Shown in pieces: positions 1 to 8,142 of a stretch of 64,000 nt of DNA; the first letter of the stretch is position 1, and every line of letters starts with the position of its first letter. Location: positions 124,001-188,000 of the forward strand of contig NZ_JAPNTZ010000021.1 of the NCBI RefSeq assembly GCF_026626335.1, in the 5' to 3' direction. Below the pieces are notes generated by a model that was not told the origin of the DNA, did no database searches, and saw only the letters and a program-made list of their open reading frames with translations. The position numbers and the translations under genes are program-made. Source of the stretch: Paractinoplanes pyxinae. Its GTDB lineage: Bacteria > Actinomycetota > Actinomycetes > Mycobacteriales > Micromonosporaceae.

Positions 1-115
1 TGTCGAAGGTGGGATCACCCGCCCACGATTTGAGCGCACGCAGGGTGGCGGCCAATTCGTCCAGCGTGTGACAGCCGTCCGGGTCGGGCGGCGGTGAGTC
101 GGACTCCTTGGTCAT
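1..115 (-). CDS. Partial gene: N-terminus of a putative regulatory protein
   Basis: The gene reads leftward from an ATG at 115 and runs off the window edge, so only about 38 residues are visible. They include a Pro/Asp-rich start and then LDELAATLRALKSWAGDPTF. That segment resembles the opening of the helix-turn-helix domain at the front of many actinobacterial XRE-type and NB-ARC/TPR regulators (family knowledge, from a short match). A stretch with GGAG, close to the ATG, can serve as ribosome binding site. It lies 12 nt downstream of the hydrolase gene, on the same strand. Function cannot be fixed from the fragment. Confidence 0.6.
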   Translation of the reverse strand, partial: MTKESDSPPPDPDGCHTLDELAATLRALKSWAGDPTFD

Positions 116-127
116 AGGTACGGAACT

Positions 128-1120
128 CTATTCGTCCTCCGGTGCCGGTGGTACCTCGATCTCAGGCGTCCCGACGGGCGGGAGGAAAGCGTCGGTCCAT
201 CGGGCCAGCTCCCGGAAAACCTCGACGCGTACCTCTTTCCCGGAAAGCGTGAGGTCGTGCATGCCGCCGTCGAAACGGGCGATCGTGACCCGCGGACCGA
301 GGCGCGGCGCCCAGCGCACGATGTGCTCCACGTCCAGCACGGAATCCGAGACGCGTAGATCGTCGTGCCAGGCCTTTCCCCGGAACGTACGGGTCGAGCA
401 GGCGACCAGCACGGGCGCGTCGATGCCCAGCCCGGCGCGCAACCGCTGCTGACCGCGCCGGACGGCCTCCAGCCAGCCGGCCGTCACCGGGAAGCCGAGC
501 ACCGGCTTCCAGGCCAGGTCGTACGTCCATTCACCACGGTGCTCGGTGTGCAGGCTCTGGCCGTAAAGGCCGAGCGACGCCATCGGGATCTTCCGATACG
601 GCGTACGACGGGTGGCGGCAATCGTCGCCGCCATGAGCGGCCGCTTCACCAGCCACGGCACGTTGAAATCGAAGAACGGGCTGTTCAGGAATAGTCCGTC
701 GACGATGCCCTGGCCCTGCCGCGCGTGCGACCACAGCGACGTGATCAGGCCGCCGGTGGAATGGCCGGCCACCAGCAGCTGATCGTGGCCGTCCTGCCCG
801 CGGATGATGCGGGCCGCCTCGTCCAGCTCGGGAAAATAGTCGGTGAGGCTGCGCGCGAAGTTCGGCGTCTGGTGGGGGAGCAGGCTGCGGCCGTACTTGC
901 GCAGGTCGAGCGCGTAGAAATCCCAGCCGCGTTCGACGAAGAAATCGGCCAGATGGGTCTGGAAGAAATAGTCCACGAAACCGTGCACATAGAGCACGGC
1001 CCGCCGGCTGGGCACGTTGCCGCGCCGGCGCACCAGCGTGGCCACCACGGCGCCCTCGTCGTCGCGACCCAAGTCGATCGTGTGCCGCTCGTACGGCTCT
1101 CCGAGTACGTCGATCTCCAC
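128..1120 (-). CDS. Alpha/beta hydrolase, serine aminopeptidase S33 / lysophospholipase type
   Basis: A 330-residue protein with the alpha/beta-hydrolase pattern: a strand followed by YVHGFVDYFF (oxyanion region), then the nucleophile elbow GHSTGG with Ser at about residue 121, and a late GGMHDLTLSG segment that supplies the catalytic His. The family hydrolyses monoacylglycerols, lysophospholipids or other esters. The substrate cannot be read here. No signal peptide or membrane segment is visible, so it is probably cytosolic. I chose the GTG at 1120 (VEIDVLGEPY) because the open frame further upstream enters the ssb gene on the other strand. GTG at 1129 is an alternative. It is divergent from ssb across 172 nt. 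Confidence 0.8.
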   Translation of the reverse strand: MEIDVLGEPYERHTIDLGRDDEGAVVATLVRRRGNVPSRRAVLYVHGFVDYFFQTHLADFFVERGWDFYALDLRKYGRSLLPHQTPNFARSLTDYFPELDEAARIIRGQDGHDQLLVAGHSTGGLITSLWSHARQGQGIVDGLFLNSPFFDFNVPWLVKRPLMAATIAATRRTPYRKIPMASLGLYGQSLHTEHRGEWTYDLAWKPVLGFPVTAGWLEAVRRGQQRLRAGLGIDAPVLVACSTRTFRGKAWHDDLRVSDSVLDVEHIVRWAPRLGPRVTIARFDGGMHDLTLSGKEVRVEVFRELARWTDAFLPPVGTPEIEVPPAPEDE

Positions 1121-1184
1121 GGCCCCCAGGCTACCCACCGGTACGCACCCGCGCGCAGTATCAGAAACCACAGCCGCGCGGCCG

Positions 1185-1212
1185 ATATCCACAGCCGCCC
1201 GCCTTGTCCACA
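1185..1212. promoter_or_regulatory. Two DnaA-box-like sites between the hydrolase gene and ssb
   Basis: TTGTCCACA at 1204-1212 is identical to the common actinobacterial DnaA box. ATATCCACA at 1185-1193 differs from the consensus TTATCCACA only in its first base. Both lie on the plus strand 19 nt apart, in the shared promoter region about 80-110 nt before the ssb start. DnaA can act as a transcription factor at such sites (known for other genes). That it controls ssb here is inference, and one exact nonamer can occur by chance. Confidence 0.4.
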
Positions 1213-1292
1213 GCCCACGGCTCAAGATCCCCGGCCGGTGCGTTCCGAGCGCGAAGCTGCCGACCTCACCGCAACACAACAGGAGGTCACAA

Positions 1293-1973
1293 GTGTTCGA
1301 CACGAATCTCTGCATCGTGGGCAATGTGCTCGTCGCGCCGGAATGGCGGCGGCTCGAACAGTCCGGTTCGATGGTCGCCAACTTCCGGGTCGCGTCGCAC
1401 GCGCGCCGGTTCGACCGCGAGACCAACACCTGGGTCGACAGCCGCAGCCTGCGGGTGCGGGTGACCGCCTGGCGCAAGCTGGCCGAGGGCGTGATCTCGT
1501 CGATCTCGGTCGGCGACCCGATCATCGTGTACGGCCGGTTCTTCACCCGCGACTGGAAGGACGCCGAGGGCAACGACCACATCACGTACGAGCTGGAGGC
1601 GGTCTCGATCGGCCACGACCTGGCCCGCGGCCGGTCCCGCTTCGCCCGCAACTCCCGCTCGTCGAGCCCGGTCGAGGACGCGGCCTTCATCGGCGGCGAA
1701 CCGTCGAGCCCGGTCCCGCCCGACGACGCCCCCGCCATCTTCGGCGAGGGCATCCCCGACGACGAGGCCCCCACATTCCTCGACGTGGTCGCCGCCGCCA
1801 CCCCGCCCGAGGACGACGCCCCGGCCGATTCCTCCGACGAGCGCGACGAGTCCCCGAGCGAAGAGGCGCCGACCGACGAGGAGATCGCCGTCGAAGTCGA
1901 GAAGCTGACCGCCGCCGAGCCCGCTCCCGCCCGTCGCTCCCGCCGAACCCGAAAGGAGCCCGTCGCCGCTTGA
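1293..1973 (+). CDS. ssb: Single-stranded DNA-binding protein (paralogue)
   Basis: This 226-residue protein begins VFDTNLCIVGNVLVAPEW and contains the OB-fold core through about residue 110, including VSISSISVGDPIIVYGRFFTRDW-like strands (about residues 65-90). Such proteins coat single-stranded DNA during replication, repair and recombination. The GTG start at 1293 follows a perfect AGGAGG at 1281-1286, so the longer upstream reading is not used. The C-terminal half is a low-complexity acidic linker rich in Pro, Asp and Glu. The protein ends in a basic stretch (TRKEPVAA) and lacks the DDDIPF-type acidic tip that recruits partner proteins in housekeeping SSBs. It may therefore be an SsbB-like accessory paralogue. 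Confidence 0.88.
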   Translation: MFDTNLCIVGNVLVAPEWRRLEQSGSMVANFRVASHARRFDRETNTWVDSRSLRVRVTAWRKLAEGVISSISVGDPIIVYGRFFTRDWKDAEGNDHITYELEAVSIGHDLARGRSRFARNSRSSSPVEDAAFIGGEPSSPVPPDDAPAIFGEGIPDDEAPTFLDVVAAATPPEDDAPADSSDERDESPSEEAPTDEEIAVEVEKLTAAEPAPARRSRRTRKEPVAA

Positions 1974-1980
1974 TCTCACT

Positions 1981-2008
1981 GCCGGGTGGCCCCTCCGGGC
2001 CACCCGGC
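1981..2008 (+). terminator. Intrinsic-type hairpin after ssb
   Basis: GCCGGGTGGCCC at 1981-1992 and GGGCCACCCGGC at 1997-2008 form a perfect 12-bp stem with a 4-nt loop. It begins 7 nt after the ssb stop codon. There is no clear U-tract, which is usual for GC-rich actinobacteria. Confidence 0.7.
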
Positions 2009-2156
2009 CCCAGGAAAAGCAGGTCAGGAGTGCGCGGTCACCGGGAAGGCCGACTCCGCCCCCGAATGGGGTGGTCCGATCGGGCCGGGGGAATGGGCCG
2101 GGTGGCCGAGCTGCCCGGTTGGGCCCGGGTGGGGGCGGACCGGCAGACTGGGGCGC

Positions 2157-2618
2157 GTGCTGTTGAAGGAGATCCGCGCGATCGCGGGCGAGACACTCGT
2201 GCTTGCCCCAGACGACCAGGACACCGAGACCGCCAACACCAGCTGGTTCGGCGCTCCGCCGCACGAGCGCATGGGCCTGTCGGCCGACGAGGTGATCGGC
2301 GCCTTCGAGGAGACGATCGAGTTGCTGCGGGAGCAGGTCGCCGCCTCGACGCACGTGGGGCCGGCGACCTTCTATGTCTGGCACGACCTGCAGGCGGGGC
2401 AGCTGCGCTGCTCCACCGGGTCGTGCCGACGCGACGAGCTGCCCTTCACCGAGAAGTACCGGACGACGGATGACCTGCGAGGGATCGTCGTCGAGTTCCT
2501 GGAGGACCGCGCGCCGGGGGCGATCGTCTGGGGCGAGTTCGATCCGGTGCCGGTTCCGCACGGGCCGGGCCCGGACGTCGAGGAAATCCCGGTCTGGGTG
2601 TGCGACCTGCGCCCATGA
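2157..2618 (+). CDS. Hypothetical protein (153 aa)
   Basis: A soluble, acidic protein of 153 residues that I do not assign to a family. It starts with GTG at 2157 (VLLKEIRAIAGETLVL). Further upstream the frame runs through the ssb terminator region with poor coding character. Visible features are a helix-like segment about residues 38-60 (ADEVIGAFEETIELLREQ) and a pair of cysteines in LRCSTGSCRRDELPF near residues 83-88. No signal peptide or membrane helix is visible. It lies between ssb and cobD on the same strand, 40 nt before cobD, so it could be co-transcribed with the cobalamin genes. Confidence 0.6.
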   Translation: MLLKEIRAIAGETLVLAPDDQDTETANTSWFGAPPHERMGLSADEVIGAFEETIELLREQVAASTHVGPATFYVWHDLQAGQLRCSTGSCRRDELPFTEKYRTTDDLRGIVVEFLEDRAPGAIVWGEFDPVPVPHGPGPDVEEIPVWVCDLRP

Positions 2619-2658
2619 TCGACAGGACGGCAAGCTGAGGCAACGAAAGGATCAAGGC

Positions 2659-3606
2659 GTGGCGGGGGCGGCTGACGCGGCGGGGCTGGCCGCGGGCTAC
2701 TTGCTCGATGCGGTGTTCGGGGATCCGCGGCGGTTCCACCCGGTGGCGGGCTTCGGGACGGCGGCCGCCGCGCTGGAGAAGCGGATCTACGCCCCCAACC
2801 GCCGGTCCGGGGCGGCCTTCACGGCCATCGCAGTCGGGGTTCCGGCTCTGGCCGGGTTCGGTGCGGCCGCCGCCACCCGGAAGCTGCCGATCGCCCGTAC
2901 GGCGCTGGTCGCCGCCGCGACGTGGACAGTGCTGGGCGGAAGGACCCTCCGGCGGGAGTCGCGGGTCATGGCCAGGCACCTCGACGGCGGCGATCTCGAC
3001 TCGGCCCGCGGACGGCTCAACCACCTCTGCGGCCGTGACCCCTCGGGGCTCGACGAGTCCGAGCTGGCGCGGGCCACCGTCGAGTCGGTCGCCGAGAACA
3101 CGTCGGACGCGGTGGTCGCGCCGCTCGTGTGGGGCGGGCTGTTAGGGCTGCCGGGGCTGCTGGCCTACCGGGCGGCCAACACGCTCGACGCCATGGTGGG
3201 GCATCGGTCGGCGCGGTACGCCCGGTTCGGCACGGCCTCGGCCCGGCTCGACGACGGGCTCAACCTGCTGCCTTCCCGCCTGACCGGGGTGCTGACGATC
3301 GCGGTGTCGCCGATTGCCGGCGGCAACCCGAAAGAGACGCTGCGGGTGTGGCGCCGCGACCGCAACGATCACCCGTCGCCCAATGCCGGGCAGTGCGAGT
3401 CGGCCATGGCGGGGGCTTTGGGCGTACGTCTGGGTGGGCGCAACGTCTATTTCGGACGTAGCGAGACGAGGCCGTTCCTCGGGGACGGTCCTCGGCCGTC
3501 AGCCAAGCATCTGCGTCGCGCCGCGCGGGTGTCCGGGGCGGTCGGACTGGCCGCCGCCGCCCTGGCTGTCGGGACTGCCCTCGTACGCGGGAAAATGCGC
3601 CCATGA
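2659..3606 (+). CDS. cobD: Adenosylcobinamide-phosphate synthase CobD/CbiB
   Basis: A 315-residue multi-pass membrane protein that attaches the aminopropanol (or aminopropanol phosphate) arm to adenosylcobyric acid in cobalamin synthesis. Family marks are YLLDAVFGDPRRFHPV near residue 16, ESVAENTSDAVVAPL about residue 140, YRAANTLDAMVGHR about residue 170 and SPIAGGNPKETL about residue 220. Several Ala/Leu/Val-rich segments fit membrane helices. The GTG at 2659 (VAGAADAAGLAAGY) places the family N-terminus correctly, and GAAAGG lies upstream. Its stop overlaps the cobQ start by 4 nt (ATGA), which suggests translational coupling. No cobalamin riboswitch is visible before it. Confidence 0.92.
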   Translation: MAGAADAAGLAAGYLLDAVFGDPRRFHPVAGFGTAAAALEKRIYAPNRRSGAAFTAIAVGVPALAGFGAAAATRKLPIARTALVAAATWTVLGGRTLRRESRVMARHLDGGDLDSARGRLNHLCGRDPSGLDESELARATVESVAENTSDAVVAPLVWGGLLGLPGLLAYRAANTLDAMVGHRSARYARFGTASARLDDGLNLLPSRLTGVLTIAVSPIAGGNPKETLRVWRRDRNDHPSPNAGQCESAMAGALGVRLGGRNVYFGRSETRPFLGDGPRPSAKHLRRAARVSGAVGLAAAALAVGTALVRGKMRP

Positions 3607-5138
3607 CCGGCGGGCTTTTGGTCGCCGGCACCACCTCGGACGCCGGCAAGAGCATCCTCACGGCCGGCATCTGCCGGTGGCTGCACCGTCGCGGCGTCAA
3701 GGTCGCGCCGTTCAAGGCGCAGAACATGTCGAACAACTCGGTGGTCGTCGTCGGCCCGGACGGGCGCGGCGGCGAGATCGGCCGGGCCCAGGCGATGCAG
3801 GCGGCCGCCTCCGGTCTCGCCCCCGACCTGCGGTTCAACCCCGTCCTGCTCAAGCCGGGCAGCGACTTCTCGAGTCAGGTGGTGCTGCTCGGCGAGGCCG
3901 TCGACACGGTGACCGCGGGCAACTACCGGTCGTTGCGCCCGCGCCTGGCCGAGACAGCGCACGCGGCTTTAGCGGAACTTCGCGCCGAGTACGACGCCGT
4001 GATCTGCGAGGGCGCCGGCAGCCCGGCCGAGATCAACCTGCGCGACGGCGACTTCGTCAACATGGGTCTGGCCCGGCGGGCCGGCCTGCCCGCGATCGTC
4101 GTCGGCGACATCGACCGCGGCGGCGTCTTCGCGGCTCTCTTCGGCACGGTCGCGCTGCTCAGCCCCGAGGATCAGGCCCTCGTGGCCGGGTTCGTCGTCA
4201 ACAAGTTCCGCGGGGACCTCGGCCTGCTGCGGCCGGGACTCGACATGATCACGTCGGTGACGCAGCGGCCGGTGTACGGCGTGCTCCCGTTCCACCCGGA
4301 GATCTGGCTCGACGGTGAGGACTCTCTCGCGTACGGGAAAACCTTGGGCCGGCCGCAGGGACCGCGCGGCACCGAGTGGCTGCGGGTGGCCGTCGTCCGT
4401 CTGCCGCGGCTGTCGAACGCGACCGACGCCGAGGCGTTCGCCACCGAACCGGGCGTCCAGGTGCGTCTCACGGTGGAGCCGGCTGAGATCGCCGGCGCCG
4501 ATCTGGTGGTCATCCCCGGTTCGAAGGCCACCGTCAGTGATCTCGCTTGGCTACGCGAAACCGGTCTGGCCGACGCGATCGTCACGCACGCGGCGGCCGG
4601 CAAGCCTCTGCTGGGCATCTGCGGCGGCTTCCAGATGCTGGCCGAATCGATCACCGACGAGGTCGAGAGCCGCCGTGGCACCGTACCGGGCCTGGGTCTT
4701 CTGCCTGTCCGGATCGCGTTCGAGCAGCGCAAGCATCTGAGCAAGCCGACCGGCGAAGGACTCGGTGCGCCAGTCTCCGGCTACGAGATTCACCACGGCG
4801 TCGTCACTCAAAGCAGTCAAAAGCCTTTCCTCCGGTACGCCGATGGACGGCCGGAGGGTGCGGTCGGTGATCACGTCTACGGCACGCACTGGCACGGCGC
4901 CTTCGAATCCGACGAGTTCCGCCGCCGCTTCCTGACGACTGTCGCCCGCCAGGCCGGCCGGCACGGATTCACGGTGGCCGCCGAGACCACCTTCGCGGGT
5001 GTACGCGACCACGCGCTCGACGTGCTGGGTGACCTGGTCGAGGAGCACCTGGACACCGATGCGTTGTGGCGCCTGATCGAGAACGGCCCGCCGGAGGAGC
5101 CGCCGTTCCTTCCGCCCGGAGCGCCGGCCCTTGTTTGA
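3603..5138 (+). CDS. cobQ: Cobyric acid synthase CobQ/CbiP
   Basis: A 511-residue amidotransferase that adds four amide groups to adenosylcobyrinic acid a,c-diamide using glutamine and ATP. The N-terminal P-loop domain starts GLLVAGTTSDAGKSILTAGI, followed by the family motif FKAQNMSNNS. The C-terminal glutaminase domain has its nucleophile in LLGICGGFQML (Cys at about residue 340) and the catalytic His in the YGTHWHGAFES segment. Length matches the family (about 490-510). It overlaps cobD by 4 nt and the next gene by 8 nt, so the three read as one operon. Confidence 0.95.
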   Translation: MTGGLLVAGTTSDAGKSILTAGICRWLHRRGVKVAPFKAQNMSNNSVVVVGPDGRGGEIGRAQAMQAAASGLAPDLRFNPVLLKPGSDFSSQVVLLGEAVDTVTAGNYRSLRPRLAETAHAALAELRAEYDAVICEGAGSPAEINLRDGDFVNMGLARRAGLPAIVVGDIDRGGVFAALFGTVALLSPEDQALVAGFVVNKFRGDLGLLRPGLDMITSVTQRPVYGVLPFHPEIWLDGEDSLAYGKTLGRPQGPRGTEWLRVAVVRLPRLSNATDAEAFATEPGVQVRLTVEPAEIAGADLVVIPGSKATVSDLAWLRETGLADAIVTHAAAGKPLLGICGGFQMLAESITDEVESRRGTVPGLGLLPVRIAFEQRKHLSKPTGEGLGAPVSGYEIHHGVVTQSSQKPFLRYADGRPEGAVGDHVYGTHWHGAFESDEFRRRFLTTVARQAGRHGFTVAAETTFAGVRDHALDVLGDLVEEHLDTDALWRLIENGPPEEPPFLPPGAPALV

Positions 5139-5697
5139 CGCCCTGGCCGCGTACGTCATGGGACTGCCACCCCGCCTGGGCGACGTGCGCCTGATAGCGA
5201 TCGACGGCCCGAGCGGGGCCGGCAAGACCAGCTTCGCCGGCTGCCTGGCCGCCGCCCTCGGCGACGCCCCGGTCGTGCACACCGACGACCTGCTCAACGG
5301 CTGGGACGACCAGTTCACCTTCTGGGCGCGGCTCGAGGAAAAGGTGCTCGCTCCTTTGCGCCAAGGGAGAACCGCCACATATCAGGGCTACGACTGGGAC
5401 AAACAAGACTTCGCCGGTCAGACAGTCACAGTGCCTCCCCAATCAGCCGTACTGCTGGAAGGGGTGAGTGCCGCCCGGCGCGAGATTCGTCCGGAATTGA
5501 CGTTTTCCGTGTTCGTCGACGCGCCGCCCGGACTTCGCTGGGAGCGCGCGATCAGCCGCGACGGGGACGACAGCGTTGCGTATCGGAAGTACCTTGAGCG
5601 CTGGCGGGCCGCCGAGGAAAGGCACTTCGCCGTGGACGACACTGCCGCGCACGCGGACCTGATCGTCGACGGCGCGACGAGAGGGTGGGCACGATGA
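5131..5697 (+). CDS. P-loop kinase-like protein (uridine-kinase fold)
   Basis: A 188-residue protein with a Walker A motif IAIDGPSGAGKTSFA about residues 24-38, then HTDDLLNGWDD, which sits where uridine kinases and related P-loop phosphotransferases bind substrate, and LLEGVSAAR as the Walker B-like strand. It probably phosphorylates a small molecule; the substrate is not evident. The TTG start at 5131 overlaps cobQ by 8 nt. ATG at 5158 is an alternative that still precedes the P-loop. It overlaps the M48 peptidase gene by 4 nt. Operon position beside cobDQ suggests co-expression but does not show a role in cobalamin synthesis. Confidence 0.75.
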   Translation: MFDALAAYVMGLPPRLGDVRLIAIDGPSGAGKTSFAGCLAAALGDAPVVHTDDLLNGWDDQFTFWARLEEKVLAPLRQGRTATYQGYDWDKQDFAGQTVTVPPQSAVLLEGVSAARREIRPELTFSVFVDAPPGLRWERAISRDGDDSVAYRKYLERWRAAEERHFAVDDTAAHADLIVDGATRGWAR

Positions 5698-6755
5698 CCG
5701 ACGACGAGAACCGCCCGGTGCGCCGGCGGATCACCCTGACCGGCATCAGCTCGCGGGCCTGGGAACACCCGGCCGACCGCGGCGCGCTGACCGCCCTGCG
5801 CGAGCTGCGCGGCTTCGACGACGTGGTCAAGGCGTTCTTCGGCATGTGGAACGAGCGCGGCTTCCGGCTGCAGTTCCTGGCCGGCGCCATCCGCGTCGAC
5901 CACCGGCAGTACCCGCGCGTCTACCAGCGCTTCACCGAGGCCGCGACCACCCTCGACGTGGTCGAGCTGCCCGAGCTGTACGTGAGCCAGGACCCGATCA
6001 TCAACGGCTCGGCCATCGGCCTCGACAAGCCGTTCATCGTGATCACCACCGCCGCCGTCGAGAAGCTGGACGACGACGAGCTGCGGGCCATGCTCGGCCA
6101 CGAGATCGGCCACGTCCGCAGCGGCCACGCCGTCTACAAGACCATCCTGATGATCCTCACCCGGTGGGCGGCCAGCCTGAGCTGGCTGCCGGTCGGCGCC
6201 ATCGCGCTGCGGGCGATCATCACGGCGATGCTGGAGTGGTGGCGCAAGGCCGAGCTGTCGGCCGACCGCGCCGGGCTGCTCGCCGGGCAGGACCCGGCGG
6301 CCTCGCTGCGCCTGCTGATGAAGCTGGCCGGCGGCGGCGACCTGTCGCAGATCGACACGGCCGCCTTCCTCGAGCAGGCGGCGGAGTACGAGAGCGGCGG
6401 CGACCTGCGCGACAGCATCCACAAGATCGGCATGACCCTCGGCAGCACCCACCCGGTGCCCGTGGCCCGGGCTTCCGAGCTGCGCAAGTGGGTCGACTCG
6501 GGGGCGTACGCGGCGATCCTCGAGGGCGACTACCCGCGCCGCGACTCTGATGGCGACGCCTCGGTGAGCGAGGACGTGAAGTCGGCCGCCCAGTCGTACC
6601 GCGAGACGTTCAACAATTCGCAGGATCCGCTCGTCGGCCTGCTCCGCAAGCTCGGCGACGGCGCGGGTGACCTGGCCGGATCGGCGGTGCGGGGCGCTCG
6701 CGGGTGGATGGGTGACGCCTCACGGCGCGGCCGGCGGGACGACCAGGAGAGCTGA
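5694..6755 (+). CDS. M48 family zinc metallopeptidase
   Basis: A 353-residue protein with the zinc-binding HEIGHVRSGH motif about residue 130 and the third-ligand region KAELSADRAGLL about residue 188, the arrangement of Ste24/HtpX-type M48 peptidases. Between them lies a hydrophobic stretch (ILMILTRWAASLSWLPVGAI) that may insert in the membrane. M48 enzymes degrade or trim membrane and misfolded proteins. The N-terminal 90 residues are of unknown type and the C-terminus is a charged tail. The ATG at 5694 overlaps the stop of the kinase gene (ATGA), deciding the start. Confidence 0.85.
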   Translation: MTDDENRPVRRRITLTGISSRAWEHPADRGALTALRELRGFDDVVKAFFGMWNERGFRLQFLAGAIRVDHRQYPRVYQRFTEAATTLDVVELPELYVSQDPIINGSAIGLDKPFIVITTAAVEKLDDDELRAMLGHEIGHVRSGHAVYKTILMILTRWAASLSWLPVGAIALRAIITAMLEWWRKAELSADRAGLLAGQDPAASLRLLMKLAGGGDLSQIDTAAFLEQAAEYESGGDLRDSIHKIGMTLGSTHPVPVARASELRKWVDSGAYAAILEGDYPRRDSDGDASVSEDVKSAAQSYRETFNNSQDPLVGLLRKLGDGAGDLAGSAVRGARGWMGDASRRGRRDDQES

Positions 6756-6776
6756 ACGAGCCTTAGGATCATTCCT

Positions 6777-8132
6777 ATGAGCTTGAGTGAGACCGATCTG
6801 CGCACGGCCGTCGCGCGGGAGTTCCCCGGAGTCCGCGCCGACCTGGAGCGGCTGGTCCGCATCCCCGGCATCGCCTTCGAGGGGTTCGACCACTCCCACG
6901 TCGAGCGGTCGGCCGAGGCGGTGGCCGAGCTGCTGCGCGGCTGCGGCCTCGAGACGCAGATCGTCGTACGCGGGGGACAGCCGGCCGTGATCGGTCGCAA
7001 GGCCGCGCCGGCGGGCGCTCCGACCGTTCTGCTCTACGCGCACCACGACGTGCAGCCGGTCGGTGACGTCTCGCTCTGGACCAGCGACCCGTTCGAGCCG
7101 GTCGAGCGGGACGGCCGCCTGTACGGGCGGGGCGCCGCCGACGACAAGGCGGGCGTGATGGCCCACGTCGCCGCGCTGCGCGCCTTCGGCGACCAGCTGC
7201 CGGTCGGCGTGGTCGTCTTCGTCGAGGGCGAGGAGGAGTACGGCTCCGAGTCGCTCGACGCGATCCTCGAGGAGTTCCGCGAAGAGCTGCGCTCCGACGT
7301 CATCGTGATCGCCGACTCCGGCAACTGGGACATCGGCCGGCCCGCGCTGACCACCTCGCTGCGCGGCCTGGTCAACCTGTTCGCCGAGGTCAGCGTGCTC
7401 AAGGCGGCCGTACACAGCGGCATGTTCGGCGGCCCCGTGCCCGACGCGCTGACAAGCCTGGCCCGCCTGCTGTCGACCCTGCACGACGAGAGCGGCGAGA
7501 TCGCCGTGGACGGACTGGTCGGCCGCGAGGGCGCGAGCGTCGACTACCCGGCCGACCGTTTCCGGCACGAGGCGGGCATGCTCGACGGCGTCGAACTGGT
7601 CGGCAAGGGCTCGATCACCGACCGCATCTGGACCAAGCCCTCGATCTCGGTGCTGGGCATCGACGCGCCCCGCACTTTCGAGGCCGCCAACGCGTTGCAG
7701 CCCAAGGCCAAAGCCAAGATTTCCGTACGTCTGGCGCCGGGCGACGACCCGAAGTCGGCCTACGCGGCCGTGAAGGCGCACCTCGAGAAGCACGTGGCCT
7801 GGGGTGCGCAGGTCGAGGTGACGCTCGAGGCCGACGGTGAGCCCTGCGTGATCGACGCGACCGGCCCGGCGTACGAGGCCGCACGCGCCGCCTTCCGTAC
7901 GGCGTGGGACGGCACCGACCCGGTCGACATGGGCGTGGGCGGCTCGATCCCGTTCATCGCCACCTTCCAGCAGCTCTTCCCGCAGGCCGCGATCCTGGTC
8001 ACCGGCGTCGAAGACCCGTACTCGGCGGCCCACGGCCCGGACGAGAGCCTGCACCTCGGCGAGTTCGAGCGCGTGTGCGTGGCCGAGGCCCTGCTCCTCA
8101 AGAACGTGGCGGAGACACTGTCGACGAAGTAA
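6777..8132 (+). CDS. M20 family dipeptidase / carboxypeptidase
   Basis: A 451-residue zinc peptidase of the M20 group. Metal-binding motifs are seen in order: YAHHDVQP (first His about residue 89), GRGAADDKAG (bridging Asp), EGEEEYGSES (general-base Glu and metal Glu) and the late SAAHGPDESLHLGEF His segment. The middle is the dimerisation lid. It probably cleaves dipeptides or acylated amino acids in the cytosol. ATG at 6777 lies 21 nt after the M48 stop. A good full-length family member with no visible defect. Confidence 0.9.
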   Translation: MSLSETDLRTAVAREFPGVRADLERLVRIPGIAFEGFDHSHVERSAEAVAELLRGCGLETQIVVRGGQPAVIGRKAAPAGAPTVLLYAHHDVQPVGDVSLWTSDPFEPVERDGRLYGRGAADDKAGVMAHVAALRAFGDQLPVGVVVFVEGEEEYGSESLDAILEEFREELRSDVIVIADSGNWDIGRPALTTSLRGLVNLFAEVSVLKAAVHSGMFGGPVPDALTSLARLLSTLHDESGEIAVDGLVGREGASVDYPADRFRHEAGMLDGVELVGKGSITDRIWTKPSISVLGIDAPRTFEAANALQPKAKAKISVRLAPGDDPKSAYAAVKAHLEKHVAWGAQVEVTLEADGEPCVIDATGPAYEAARAAFRTAWDGTDPVDMGVGGSIPFIATFQQLFPQAAILVTGVEDPYSAAHGPDESLHLGEFERVCVAEALLLKNVAETLSTK

Positions 8133-8142
8133 GGGGCGGCCG

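Noticed and set aside
128..1801. Longer version of the hydrolase reaching into ssb
   Set aside because: The extra 227 residues are antisense to the SSB gene and have no family similarity; GTG at 1120 fits the domain start.
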